Source: Clostridia bacterium
GTDB taxonomy: Bacteria; Bacillota; Clostridia; Oscillospirales; Acutalibacteraceae
Direction of reading: 5' to 3'
Assembly: GCA_017517135.1 (NCBI GenBank)
Contig: JAFXAK010000017.1
Coordinates: 1 to 64,000 of the forward strand
DNA: 64,000 nt
Each line of letters begins with the position of its first letter. The stretch's first letter is position 1. This document shows positions 17,535-24,846 of this stretch, piece by piece. Under the pieces are notes generated by a model that saw only the letters and a list, made by a program, of their open reading frames with translations, was not told where the DNA came from and searched no databases. Made by a program: the position numbers and the translations under genes.

Positions 17535-17579
17535 ACTCCTAAGGATTAGATATCGGTTCGATTCCGGTAGGGGGTGCCA
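17535..17579 (+). other. 3' part of a tRNA-Arg(CCT): probable attachment site (attR-like)
   Basis: From the anticodon loop onward this is tRNA-like: loop CTCCTAA (anticodon CCT at 17538-17540), 3' anticodon stem GGATT, short variable loop, T-arm ATCGG-TTCGATT-CCGGT, 3' acceptor strand AGGGGGT, discriminator G and encoded CCA. The 5' half is absent: the bases before the loop (TTTTA) do not pair with GGATT. A tRNA 3' half cut at the anticodon loop, with its native terminator behind it, is the usual footprint of a tyrosine-recombinase element integrated into a tRNA gene. Confidence 0.8.
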
Positions 17580-17580
17580 G

Positions 17581-17610
17581 AAAAAGCACTTGCTTTCGCA
17601 AGTGCTTTTT
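17581..17610 (+). terminator. tRNA-type terminator
   Basis: A perfect 13-bp stem (AAAAAGCACTTGC/GCAAGTGCTTTTT) with a TTTC loop lies directly behind the CCA of the tRNA fragment. Confidence 0.92.
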
Positions 17611-17785
17611 CAATGAAGCGTGCCTTACGGCACATGAAAAATGAAGCAGGACTTCGTCCTATGAAGCACACCTTCGGTGTATGATTATCTGATGGCACGA
17701 TTTGCTTCATATTGAACTTTAGTTCAATGCTTCGTGTTTGCGAAGCAAACGCTTCATGCGAGCGTCAGCGAGTGCTTCATTTTGA
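17611..17785. repeat. Cluster of short hairpins separated by ATGAAGC/GCTTCAT spacers
   Basis: Consecutive small stem-loops differ in sequence but keep the spacer: GTGCCTTACGGCAC, AGGACTTCGTCCT, ACACCTTCGGTGT, then TTGAACTTTAGTTCAA and GTTTGCGAAGCAAAC, and a GCGAGCGTCAGCGAG-type end. ATGAAGC precedes the hairpins in the left half and GCTTCAT follows them in the right half, so the whole cluster is itself an inverted repeat (ends AATGAAGC and GCTTCATT). There is no coding frame. It is not a CRISPR array. Confidence 0.8.
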
Positions 17786-17805
17786 TATAAAATTCTGATT
17801 TCAAA

Positions 17806-17850
17806 AAAACCGGGAAGTCTGACGATACAAAGCTCCCCGGTTTTTTCTTC
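17806..17850. terminator. Bidirectional hairpin with A/T flanks
   Basis: AAAAAACCGGG-AG pairs imperfectly with CT-CCCGGTTTTTT, closing the intergenic region before the sigma factor gene. Confidence 0.6.
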
Positions 17851-17946
17851 AGGAGAAGAAATATTGTATTCATCTGAAAATAATGCTAAAATTTATGTAA
17901 GATGAAGTATATAAAATCGGTTTATATAAGTGAGAGGAGGTTTTTT

Positions 17947-18513
17947 ATGGAAGATAAACAAATAATAAAGCTTTTATTTGCAAGAGCCGAAACGGCAATC
18001 GGGGCTTTGACGGTGCGATTCGGCAGTACCTTATACAAAATCGCAATGAATATTCTCGCAAATCACAACGATGCAGAAGAAACAACAAATGATACATATC
18101 TTGCCATTTGGAATGCTATACCACCTAAAGAACCTGACCCTTTGGCTCCTTATGTATATCGCACAGGAAGAAATATGGCGTTGAAACGCTTGGAGTATCT
18201 TTCAGCCGAAAAACGAAACAGCAGTTATGATTTATCGTTGGATGAGCTTGGTGCTTGTCTACCGGATGAAGATAATAACCCTGAGCAGGCTTTACTTATT
18301 CAGGAAATTGCAGATTCAATAAATGAGTTTTTGAAAAAAGACAGTGCTTTGAACAGATATATTTTTATTCGCAGGTATTGGTACGGAGATACTGTAGAAG
18401 ATATATCCCAAGAAGTCAAAATGAAAAGCGGTGCCGTATCGGTACGATTAACCCGTATCAGAACAAAATTAAAAGAGTATCTTATTAAGGAGGGTTACTA
18501 CTATGAAGCGTAA
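17947..18513 (+). CDS. ECF-type RNA polymerase sigma factor
   Basis: A 188-residue group IV sigma factor. Region 2 spans residues ~10-80 (MNILANHNDAEETTNDTYLAIWNAIP, then the YVYRTGRNMALKRL helix) and region 4 spans ~125-185, with its helix-turn-helix at VEDISQEVKMKSGAVSVRLTR. The ATG at 17947 follows GAGAGGAGG at about 7 nt; earlier in-frame codons have no such site. It overlaps the downstream anti-sigma/serpin gene by 11 nt, so the pair is translationally coupled. An extended -10 (TGCTAAAAT near 17884) lies upstream. By family logic it is held inactive by its partner and released by an envelope signal. Confidence 0.92.
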   Translation: MEDKQIIKLLFARAETAIGALTVRFGSTLYKIAMNILANHNDAEETTNDTYLAIWNAIPPKEPDPLAPYVYRTGRNMALKRLEYLSAEKRNSSYDLSLDELGACLPDEDNNPEQALLIQEIADSINEFLKKDSALNRYIFIRRYWYGDTVEDISQEVKMKSGAVSVRLTRIRTKLKEYLIKEGYYYEA

Positions 18514-19933
18514 GCAAGTATTGGAAATTATGGATAAGATAGACGGCAGATATATAGAAGAAGCCCAAAAAGCTCCGAAGAAAATGAAAAAAATACCATA
18601 TTGGATAGGTGCAGTTGCTGCTGTTTTAGCAGTTATAATTTGTATCAGCTCTTTCTTCAATACACCTGTAATTACAGCAGATGCCATTGCTCTTCCCGAG
18701 GCTGCACGCGTTATGGAGCATCCCGACCTTGATGATTATAACGATAGAGAAAGCTATATGGCAGATGTCGGAATATGGGAGGCAGAGTTAAATAACAGAC
18801 GAACAACAAGAGAAAATGCAGCTATTTCCCTGTCACCGTTTTTCACCAAAAGCTCTGCTGAATTCCTCACTTCACAGAACAATGAAAATGCCTTGTGGTC
18901 ACCTATAAATGCATATATCGGACTTTCTATGCTTGCAGAATTAACAGACTCTGACAGTCGCAAGGAAATTTTAGATTTATTCGGTGTCATGGATATTGAA
19001 ACACTCAGAAGTCAGGTCAGTGCAGTCTGGGAATCCGTTTATGAGGATGACAGAAATGAAATATCAACATTGGCTAATTCTCTTTGGCTTGAAGACGGAC
19101 TTAATTTTAATCAGGAGGCTATGGATAATCTTGCATATCATTATTATGCATCTGTATATCAATGTGACCTTGGCAATAAAAGTGCCGATAAAGCTATAGG
19201 CGAATGGCTTAATAAAAATACAGGCGGACTATTAAAGAACAATACCGATAACATCAATTTATCCCCCGATACCGTTCTTGCTCTCTATTCAACACTCTTT
19301 TTCCAAGCTAAATGGAGCGATGAATTTGACAGCAAAGATAATACTGACGGTATTTTTCACGGTGCTGACGGTAATTCAAATGTCACTTATATGAATAAAA
19401 AGCTCTGTCAGATGTATTATTATTGGCACGATGATTTCAGTGCGGTAGGCTTAACGCTCAAAAACGGCAGCACAATGTGGTTCATTCTTCCCGATGAAGG
19501 TAAAACTCCTGCCGATATATTAAACATCGGTGCTTACGGAGAAATGATTGCTACGGGAAGCAAGGAAGACGGCTGGCAAAACAAAAAGTATATGAAGGTC
19601 AATCTGTCTGTGCCTAAGTTTGATGTTTCTTCTACATTAAACTTAAAAGAGGGACTCAGCAGAATGGGCGTAACAAAGGTCTTTGATACGGAAAGCTCTG
19701 ATTTTACGGCAATCACTTCAGATACTCCCGTGTATATTTCAGCCGTTAATCAGTCCGCAAGAGTTGAAATTGATGAAAAAGGTGTAAAGGCGGCAACTTA
19801 TATAGAACTCCCCGGTGCAGGTGCAGCACAGCCTCCTGAAGAAATAATAGATTTTGTGCTTGACAGACCATTTGTATTTGTAATTTCTAAAGGCAATTTA
19901 CCTCTGTTTACGGGTGTGGTAAATAATCTTTAA
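18503..19933 (+). CDS. Membrane-anchored anti-sigma-like protein fused to an extracellular serpin
   Basis: 476 residues. The N-terminus (KQVLEIMDKIDGRYIEEA) and a single membrane helix (~33-51) match the short cytoplasmic-plus-TM part of Firmicute ECF partner proteins. Outside the membrane, from ~residue 100 on, lies a serpin fold: NALWSPINAYIGLSMLAEL, TLANSLWLEDGL, ALYSTLFFQAKW, a VPKFDVSSTLNL segment, and the C-terminal shutter/RCL region NQSARVEIDEKGVKAATYIE ending in DRPFVFVI. The reactive loop reads EKGVKAATYIELPGAGAAQ; counting from the hinge Gly427 puts P1 near Ala441, which would suit elastase-like proteases, as in serpins of Eubacterium siraeum. The serpin could sense protease attack and relay it to the sigma factor; that link is inference. 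Confidence 0.9.
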   Translation: MKRKQVLEIMDKIDGRYIEEAQKAPKKMKKIPYWIGAVAAVLAVIICISSFFNTPVITADAIALPEAARVMEHPDLDDYNDRESYMADVGIWEAELNNRRTTRENAAISLSPFFTKSSAEFLTSQNNENALWSPINAYIGLSMLAELTDSDSRKEILDLFGVMDIETLRSQVSAVWESVYEDDRNEISTLANSLWLEDGLNFNQEAMDNLAYHYYASVYQCDLGNKSADKAIGEWLNKNTGGLLKNNTDNINLSPDTVLALYSTLFFQAKWSDEFDSKDNTDGIFHGADGNSNVTYMNKKLCQMYYYWHDDFSAVGLTLKNGSTMWFILPDEGKTPADILNIGAYGEMIATGSKEDGWQNKKYMKVNLSVPKFDVSSTLNLKEGLSRMGVTKVFDTESSDFTAITSDTPVYISAVNQSARVEIDEKGVKAATYIELPGAGAAQPPEEIIDFVLDRPFVFVISKGNLPLFTGVVNNL

Positions 19934-19965
19934 GAGTTAATATAAGCTCAATAAAAAACAGCGAG

Positions 19966-20000
19966 GCCATCGGTTTAAGGCCGATGGCTTTGTGCTTTAC
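19966..20000 (+). terminator. Terminator after the serpin gene
   Basis: GCCATCGG/CCGATGGC stem (19966-19973 with 19981-19988) followed by TTTGTGCTTT. Confidence 0.75.
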
Positions 20001-20078
20001 ATATACCGTTTTTAATTACTTACAATGCAAATACTAACATTAAGGTATAAATATTTCAATAAAAAATGTCAAAAGTTC

Positions 20079-20106
20079 TTGACATTTTCATAAAATCACA
20101 TATAAT
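20079..20106 (+). promoter_or_regulatory. Sigma-A promoter
   Basis: TTGACA (20079-20084), 16-bp spacer, TATAAT (20101-20106), 43 bp before the DUF-type membrane gene. Confidence 0.8.
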
Positions 20107-20112
20107 ATAGAT

Positions 20113-20128
20113 GTAAAGAGTTCTTTAC
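20113..20128. promoter_or_regulatory. Palindromic operator candidate at the transcription start
   Basis: GTAAAGA-GT-TCTTTAC is an inverted repeat placed 6 bp after the -10 box, where a repressor would block initiation. The operon encodes an XRE regulator (20511-20705), the likely ligand. Confidence 0.5.
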
Positions 20129-20148
20129 TTTTTTTTGGAGGTGTTATT

Positions 20149-20514
20149 ATGAAAGACTTTTTAAAAAAATTAGGCTTTAGCAAACCTGATGAAATGGAAC
20201 AGCACATTGCTTTCAAAGCACAACGAAATGCTTTAATATTTCTTTGGTTTGCACTATTTATTTGGACCTTATATGAATCATATAAGGTTTATACTTTTCA
20301 TACTCAACTGAATCTTTTGCCTTGTCTTCTTCTTGTTACATCAACAATTATTCAGCTTGTATCGCAAGTGATTATGTCACACAATGCAGTTAAGGATGAT
20401 GAGGAAGCTCCAAAAATCCCCCCAATATTAAAACAAATCTTGTTATGCATAATCATCGTAGCCGTTATTGTTACAATCGGAAGTATAATAGTTGTTAAGG
20501 TTATAAGGTCATGA
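20149..20514 (+). CDS. Small membrane protein co-transcribed with an XRE regulator
   Basis: 121 residues with three predicted membrane helices (about 28-46, 60-82 and 95-117) and a short cytoplasmic start (KPDEMEQHIAFKAQRNA). Proteins of this size and layout next to YozG-like regulators are common in Firmicutes, but the function is unknown. TTTTTGGAGGTG precedes the ATG. The stop overlaps the start of the regulator gene (ATGA), so the two form a unit. Confidence 0.8.
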   Translation: MKDFLKKLGFSKPDEMEQHIAFKAQRNALIFLWFALFIWTLYESYKVYTFHTQLNLLPCLLLVTSTIIQLVSQVIMSHNAVKDDEEAPKIPPILKQILLCIIIVAVIVTIGSIIVVKVIRS

Positions 20515-20705
20515 AAAACAGAATAAAAGAATTAAGAAAAAAATATGGGTACCGGCAAGAAGATTTGGCTGAAGCTGTGAATGTATCAAGACAAACAATA
20601 ATTGCAATCGAAAATGATAAATATAATCCAACGCTTGAATTAGCAATGAAACTTGCAAGATATTTAAATACATGTGTTGAAGAACTCTTTATATTAGAAT
20701 CATAA
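20511..20705 (+). CDS. YozG-like XRE regulator
   Basis: A 64-residue helix-turn-helix protein. Core RQEDLAEAVNVSRQTIIAIE followed by NDKYNPTLELAMKLARYL and VEELF, the pattern of the small YozG/YvaO-type regulators. It is coupled to the upstream membrane protein gene by a 4-nt overlap. It probably represses its own operon through the palindrome at 20113-20128. Confidence 0.9.
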   Translation: MKNRIKELRKKYGYRQEDLAEAVNVSRQTIIAIENDKYNPTLELAMKLARYLNTCVEELFILES

Positions 20706-20762
20706 CAAAAAAAGAGGCTGCATCAAAACATCGAAAGCAGATGTTGTTGATGCAGCCTCTGT
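20705..20762 (-). terminator. Strong bidirectional terminator
   Basis: A 14-bp stem (AGAGGCTGCATCAA with its complement ending at 20760) is extended by ACATC/GATGT. On the minus strand it is followed by TTTTTTTG, so it best serves the leftward genes; it also closes the rightward operon. Confidence 0.88.
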
Positions 20763-20833
20763 GTTAATAGAATTATACAGCACCCAAACAAACCAAATCG
20801 ATTTGAATATCTGTGCTCTCTTTTAATAAGATA

Positions 20834-21022
20834 TCATTTATTATTCTCAATGGCGTGCAATATGAAAGCTCCCATTGAAATTACCACAAACACTATTGGC
20901 AGTATAATAGTAAAAATAAAAGCATCTGTACCATCAAACAACTCGTCAAATAATACTCCGATTACTAAACCTATGAAAGCTACAACCAAAGATACTAATA
21001 CGGATGTACGAATCTTTTTCAT
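20834..21022 (-). CDS. Small two-helix membrane protein
   Basis: 62 residues with two predicted membrane helices (about 7-26 and 36-57) separated by an acidic loop (DELFDGTDAF). AAAGGAGTGTG lies before the ATG. No family is recognised. It is the last gene of a leftward set with the lipoprotein and membrane-anchored protein upstream of it. Confidence 0.7.
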   Translation of the reverse strand: MKKIRTSVLVSLVVAFIGLVIGVLFDELFDGTDAFIFTIILPIVFVVISMGAFILHAIENNK

Positions 21023-21059
21023 ACAATCACACTCCTTTAAGCTTAATAATATAAATTAA

Positions 21060-21767
21060 TTACTGATTATATTTAGCATTATCTATCATTTCATCTATTT
21101 CAGCATCCATATCAGACATATTGCCTACTATCGTACTTGAAACGGGAGCGGCATTTGCTGTTTTGTAAAACAGCACCGCGGTATCACTTGCAGAAAATGA
21201 TGTTGTAACTGCCGGGGCAAGTATTTCCTGAATCTGCTCGGCATAGGTCCAATATGTAGCGAGAACAATACCGCCGTTTTCGTAATGGCTCATTATCTTA
21301 TCGGCTATAATTTCAGCCTCGCTGCTGATAACAAGCAAGCTTGAATCATCTGCATACTTTCCGTGATACTCTGTCGGCTTAAAAAATCGTGCAATATAAG
21401 CTCTGTCAAGCTCTCCGCTTGCAATAGAGTAAAAAGAACCGTCAAGCTCAAGCCAATCATTTACAGGGACAGAAATTATTTCAATTTCCTCCCCGTCAGT
21501 ATTACAGAAAATCAATTTATACTCAAGCACAGTAGGATCATTGTATTCCAGCTTCTTTAATTTTAACGCTTGAAGATTATCTGCAATATGATTAATATTT
21601 ACTGAATCTGTAACTGTTACTGTTGCTTTTTCAGCTCCGTCAGATACATCATACTGTATTATTTCAAGTTTAGCGGTATTATCAATATTGTTATTCAATT
21701 TATTCGAGCATCCTGCAAATGAAAACACAAAAACTAATACTAAAATTAAGGATATAGCTTTTTTCAT
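21060..21767 (-). CDS. Predicted lipoprotein of unknown function
   Basis: 235 residues from the ATG at 21767, chosen because AAGGAA precedes it and a signal peptide (KKAISLILVLVFVFSFAGC) follows at once; the frame opens 12 codons earlier without such a site. The lipobox is SFAGC. The mature part is mixed strand and helix (SVPVNDWLELDGSFYSIASG), with a low-complexity Ala/Ser/Thr segment near 200 and an acidic tail (DMDAEIDEMIDNA). It follows a membrane-anchored protein whose end overlaps its first open codons. Confidence 0.7.
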   Translation of the reverse strand: MKKAISLILVLVFVFSFAGCSNKLNNNIDNTAKLEIIQYDVSDGAEKATVTVTDSVNINHIADNLQALKLKKLEYNDPTVLEYKLIFCNTDGEEIEIISVPVNDWLELDGSFYSIASGELDRAYIARFFKPTEYHGKYADDSSLLVISSEAEIIADKIMSHYENGGIVLATYWTYAEQIQEILAPAVTTSFSASDTAVLFYKTANAAPVSSTIVGNMSDMDAEIDEMIDNAKYNQ

Positions 21768-21786
21768 ATAAATACATTCCTTTTGT

Positions 21787-22239
21787 TCAGATAAAATTTT
21801 CAATAATATAAAGCCTGTTCAATTCGTTATCCCATAAAAATATGATTTCGCTGTTATCATCCTGAGATTTACTCCAGGAACAACATTTTTCATAATCAGG
21901 TCTTTCTTCGGCAGGAACATCAATTTCATCAAGCCACGCTTGGGCTGCTTCACGGGTTGTGGGATAGAAATTAGTTTTATGCTCGTTAGGTGTCCACGCA
22001 AACATTAAATCTATGTAATCCTCATACTTATATGAAAAAATATGATATCTAACACCGTCACCGTGAAAGCTTGCACCTGAATCCTTTTCATAAATTTCGG
22101 TTAATACAGCCTTTATAGGAAGAGATATATCCCAATTTGATTTTATTGTAAAAGAATAGGACGGAAATAATCTCAGAATACCGATTACAACAAACAGCAT
22201 TATCAGAACTGCTACTGCTATTACAGCCTTCTTTTTCAC
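21787..22239 (-). CDS. Membrane-anchored protein of unknown function
   Basis: 150 residues: one N-terminal helix (residues 4-24) and an extracytoplasmic domain of ~125 residues rich in aromatic residues (YHIFSYKYEDYIDLMFAWTP, ending LYIIENFI). There is no catalytic motif. It ends just before the lipoprotein gene, so the two are probably co-transcribed and act together at the envelope. The ATG is preceded only by a weak AAGGTCG-like sequence. Confidence 0.65.
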   Translation of the reverse strand: MKKKAVIAVAVLIMLFVVIGILRLFPSYSFTIKSNWDISLPIKAVLTEIYEKDSGASFHGDGVRYHIFSYKYEDYIDLMFAWTPNEHKTNFYPTTREAAQAWLDEIDVPAEERPDYEKCCSWSKSQDDNSEIIFLWDNELNRLYIIENFI

Positions 22240-22399
22240 ACAATCACGACCTTGAAAAATAATACTTTTACATTAAAATTATATCATATGCATACTGATA
22301 ATTTCAACATACAATTTTACAACACTTTTGCGTTTTTCTTATCTTATAACTGAATGGGTGTTGAAGATTAAACTGAACAAAATTTACAGCCCGCGTTGA

Positions 22400-22428
22400 T
22401 TGACACAAAGACATCACCGTGCTAAAAT
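22400..22428 (+). promoter_or_regulatory. Sigma-A promoter
   Basis: TTGACA (22400-22405), 17-bp spacer, TAAAAT (22423-22428), 34 bp before the DUF2500-like gene. Confidence 0.75.
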
Positions 22429-22461
22429 CATTATATACCGTTTATTAAAGGAGCATTGAAT

Positions 22462-22842
22462 ATGGAAGATTACGGTGCAATTATTTTTCTTGTTTCAATT
22501 ATAGCCGTTATCATAGGAGCGGTAATTCTTATCAGATATCTTATTTCAATTTCCGCAAAATACAAGGATGACAATAAAAAAGACGAGCGTGTTGAAATAA
22601 TTGACGAATTTGAAAAAAGAGTGCTCGAGGTAACAGTTGTTGATATGCAATGTGCGGCAGTTGTCAAGGGGACAAAGAATCCTAAGGCGGCAAGTGAATA
22701 TATTGTATTTTTCAAAACTCAGGACGGCAGAATAATAGAACGCCATGTTGATGAAGAAATGTATTTCTGCTTTGATATCGGAATGCAGGGCAGACTGACA
22801 CTTTCGGATAATGTAATTTACAGCTTTGAAGCATACAATTAG
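22462..22842 (+). CDS. DUF2500-like membrane-anchored protein
   Basis: 126 residues from the ATG at 22462 (AAAGGAG at 9 nt). There is one membrane helix at ~8-30, a charged linker, and a C-terminal beta domain (VTVVDMQCAAV ... ASEYIVFFKTQDGRIIERHV ... DIGMQGRLTLSDNVIYSFE) with the strand order of DUF2500 proteins. The function is unknown. It is monocistronic between its own promoter and a terminator. Confidence 0.7.
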   Translation: MEDYGAIIFLVSIIAVIIGAVILIRYLISISAKYKDDNKKDERVEIIDEFEKRVLEVTVVDMQCAAVVKGTKNPKAASEYIVFFKTQDGRIIERHVDEEMYFCFDIGMQGRLTLSDNVIYSFEAYN

Positions 22843-22849
22843 TCTATAC

Positions 22850-22882
22850 ACTCACCCTTTTCAGGGTGGGTTTTATTTTTTT
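22850..22882 (+). terminator. Rho-independent terminator
   Basis: ACTCACCC/GGGTGGGT stem followed by TTTATTTTTTT. Confidence 0.85.
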
Positions 22883-22889
22883 CTGAAAA

Positions 22890-22900
22890 TATGCTATAAT
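22890..22900 (+). promoter_or_regulatory. Extended -10 promoter of the sigV-like operon
   Basis: TGCTATAAT (TATAAT at 22895-22900) with the TGn extension and no good -35 box, 54 bp before the GTG start. Confidence 0.55.
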
Positions 22901-22954
22901 TTTTGTAACGATTTTATGTTTTTCTTATCTTATAGCTGAAAGGGCGGTGAAAAT

Positions 22955-23431
22955 GTGACTGAGTTTGAAAAGCTTTTCAATGAAAACCGAGATTTTATTT
23001 TTAAGTACTTAATGAAATTATCCCGCAACGCTTCCCTTGCCGAGGAGCTGACACAGGAAACCTTTTTCCGCGCGTATATAAACTATCCGTCCCTGCGAAA
23101 TAAAGAAAAGACATCGGTATGGCTGTGTCAGATTGCGAAAAATACATACTTTGCGTATTTCAACGAGCAGAAAAAGTATACATCTGTTGAAGACAGCGTG
23201 GTAACCGCCACCGAACAGAATCCCGAAGAAAGCTTTGTACAAAAAGAGCTTTCCGAAAAAGCCTTAAAATGCTTACACGAATTGGAAGAGCCATATAAGG
23301 AAGTTTTTATGCTCTCTGTGTTCGGCGGTTTTTCACTAAAGGATATAAGCATTACATTCGGAAAAAGTGAGAGCTGGGCAAGAGTCACCTTTTACCGTGC
23401 CAGACAAAAGCTATCAGAAAAAATGAGGTAA
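22955..23431 (+). CDS. ECF sigma factor (SigV/SigM type)
   Basis: 158 residues. Region 2 (residues 5-70) has the ECF signature ASLAEELTQETFFRAYINY and a WLCQIAKNTYFAYF helix; region 4 (105-155) has LSVFGGFSLKDISITFGKSE and a recognition helix SWARVTFYRARQKL. GTG start 8 nt after GGGCGGTG. It is followed after 4 nt by a zinc-type anti-sigma gene, the usual operon for this class. Targets are likely envelope-stress genes, including its own promoter. Confidence 0.92.
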   Translation: MTEFEKLFNENRDFIFKYLMKLSRNASLAEELTQETFFRAYINYPSLRNKEKTSVWLCQIAKNTYFAYFNEQKKYTSVEDSVVTATEQNPEESFVQKELSEKALKCLHELEEPYKEVFMLSVFGGFSLKDISITFGKSESWARVTFYRARQKLSEKMR

Positions 23432-23435
23432 TAAT

Positions 23436-24065
23436 ATGAATTGCGAAGTTATTAAAGATTTAATCCCCTTGTATATTGACGGCTGCTGCAGTAAAGAAAG
23501 CCGTAAAATTGTTGAAGAGCATATCGGAAGCTGCAAAAAATGCCAACAGCATTTTGATGATATGAGCACTGCCCCCGATATTATCCCCGTTTGCGAGGCA
23601 CCGCAAAAGCTTAACAAAATAAATGATTGGAAAGCTTCTGTTTTGCAGTCGGTTTTATTGTTCATATCCTTTGCATTAATAACTGTCGGTGTGGCAATTG
23701 AAGCTAACACCCCTTTGGGACTCACAAACGGACTGTGTGCATTAAACCTCGTCGTTCCCGTAACGGGTTTTATGCTGTCGCTTACAAACTGGTATTTTAT
23801 AAGAATATATAAAAGCAGAAAAGTGTTTTCAAACTGCTCTCTTTTTATCACACTCGGTATCACACTTTGCGCCTATATATGGTCATTTGCTCACTATGAA
23901 TTAAATCTTTCCGACTTGTTTTCAGAAATTGATTTTATCGGCTTTTTGGATGTTATGCAAGGTATTCTTTTCTTTTACGGAATCGGTTTTTTGTTGACTT
24001 TGGTATTTTGCGTTTTGTCAAAAATACTCTCTGCACAATACGCAAAAATGCTTGGGAAAGACTGA
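23436..24065 (+). CDS. Zinc-finger anti-sigma factor, membrane bound
   Basis: 209 residues. The N-terminal ~40 residues carry the ZAS motif His29-x3-Cys33-x2-Cys36 (EEHIGSCKKC) with an upstream Cys3; this domain binds the sigma factor in related systems. Four to five membrane helices follow (from ~residue 66 to 200), more than the single helix of classical RsiW-type proteins, so the signal may come from within the membrane. Its gene starts 4 nt after the sigma gene and is followed within 9 nt by the interrupted third gene of the operon. Confidence 0.88.
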   Translation: MNCEVIKDLIPLYIDGCCSKESRKIVEEHIGSCKKCQQHFDDMSTAPDIIPVCEAPQKLNKINDWKASVLQSVLLFISFALITVGVAIEANTPLGLTNGLCALNLVVPVTGFMLSLTNWYFIRIYKSRKVFSNCSLFITLGITLCAYIWSFAHYELNLSDLFSEIDFIGFLDVMQGILFFYGIGFLLTLVFCVLSKILSAQYAKMLGKD

Positions 24066-24074
24066 GGTGTCACA

Positions 24075-24779
24075 ATGAAAAAAGCAATATCGGTTTTACC
24101 GTGCTTGCTATTTGCATTGACAATATTTTTTCCTGTGGGTGCCTTAGTAAGTGCTTGCTTCGGATATACATTTCAACTGACAAATGTTTTTGCAGCTTCT
24201 GTTGTCATTACAGTAACATCTGTTTTTACGGCAATTCTGAGTATTATCTCAAAAGACAAACTTTATAATAAGAGCATAATAATTCTGTCGTGTATTCTTT
24301 TCCCGTTATCCTTTATCAATGCTGTTATTTATATCTTTGAAAACATACAGCTGTCTGTTGCTATATGCATGCTTGTTTCCCTTTTCTGCTGTTTTTTCAT
24401 AATGATAAGAAACATCAAATCAAAAGTCAGAAAAGTCATTGTTTCTGTTTTGTTTCTTCTGATGACAGCATTTGTTATCTTCTTTGCTTTTATGATGCAG
24501 CTATTCGGAATTATAGGACAGAATACGGTTATACAAACTATAGAGTCACCCGACAAAAACCATTACGCTTAGATTATCGACAGCGACCAAGGTGCGCTTG
24601 GCGGCGATACTCTTGTTATTGTGTATGAAAAACGAGAAATAGATACTTTTATATTCAAACTGAAAGATAAGCCTCAAAGAGTGTATCTGGGTGAATGGGG
24701 TGAGTTTAAAAATATGCAGATGTACTGGAAAGATGATACTTGCTTAGTTATAAATTCGGTTGAATATGAGATATCATAA
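24075..24779 (+). pseudogene. Membrane protein with 'DSDQGALGGDT' domain, interrupted by an amber stop
   Basis: The frame is open for 234 codons except for one TAG at 24570-24572. Before it there are a signal-like helix and about four membrane helices; after it, in the same frame, the sequence continues as the conserved exported domain (IIDSDQGALGGDTLVIVYEK, then RVYLGEWGEFKNMQMYWKDD and VINSVEYEIS). Related proteins have a Glu codon at the stop position, so a single GAG-to-TAG change explains it. It is the third gene of the sigma/anti-sigma operon. The product is truncated to 165 residues unless the stop is read through. Confidence 0.8.
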
Positions 24780-24846
24780 TACAACAAATTATTAGTCTTG
24801 TTGGTAAATAAAGCTTAACAACAACATAAGAAATTGAAAAAAGCAC

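Noticed and set aside
17535-17579. Functional tRNA gene
   Set aside because: Only the half from the anticodon loop onward is present; upstream bases cannot form the D-arm, the 5' anticodon stem or the acceptor stem.
17611-17785. Possible CRISPR array
   Set aside because: Repeats are ~7 bp and the intervening units are self-complementary hairpins, not spacers; no cas gene is nearby.
24570-24572. Amber codon decoded as pyrrolysine or read through
   Set aside because: No pyl genes or readthrough context are visible; a point mutation from GAG is simpler.
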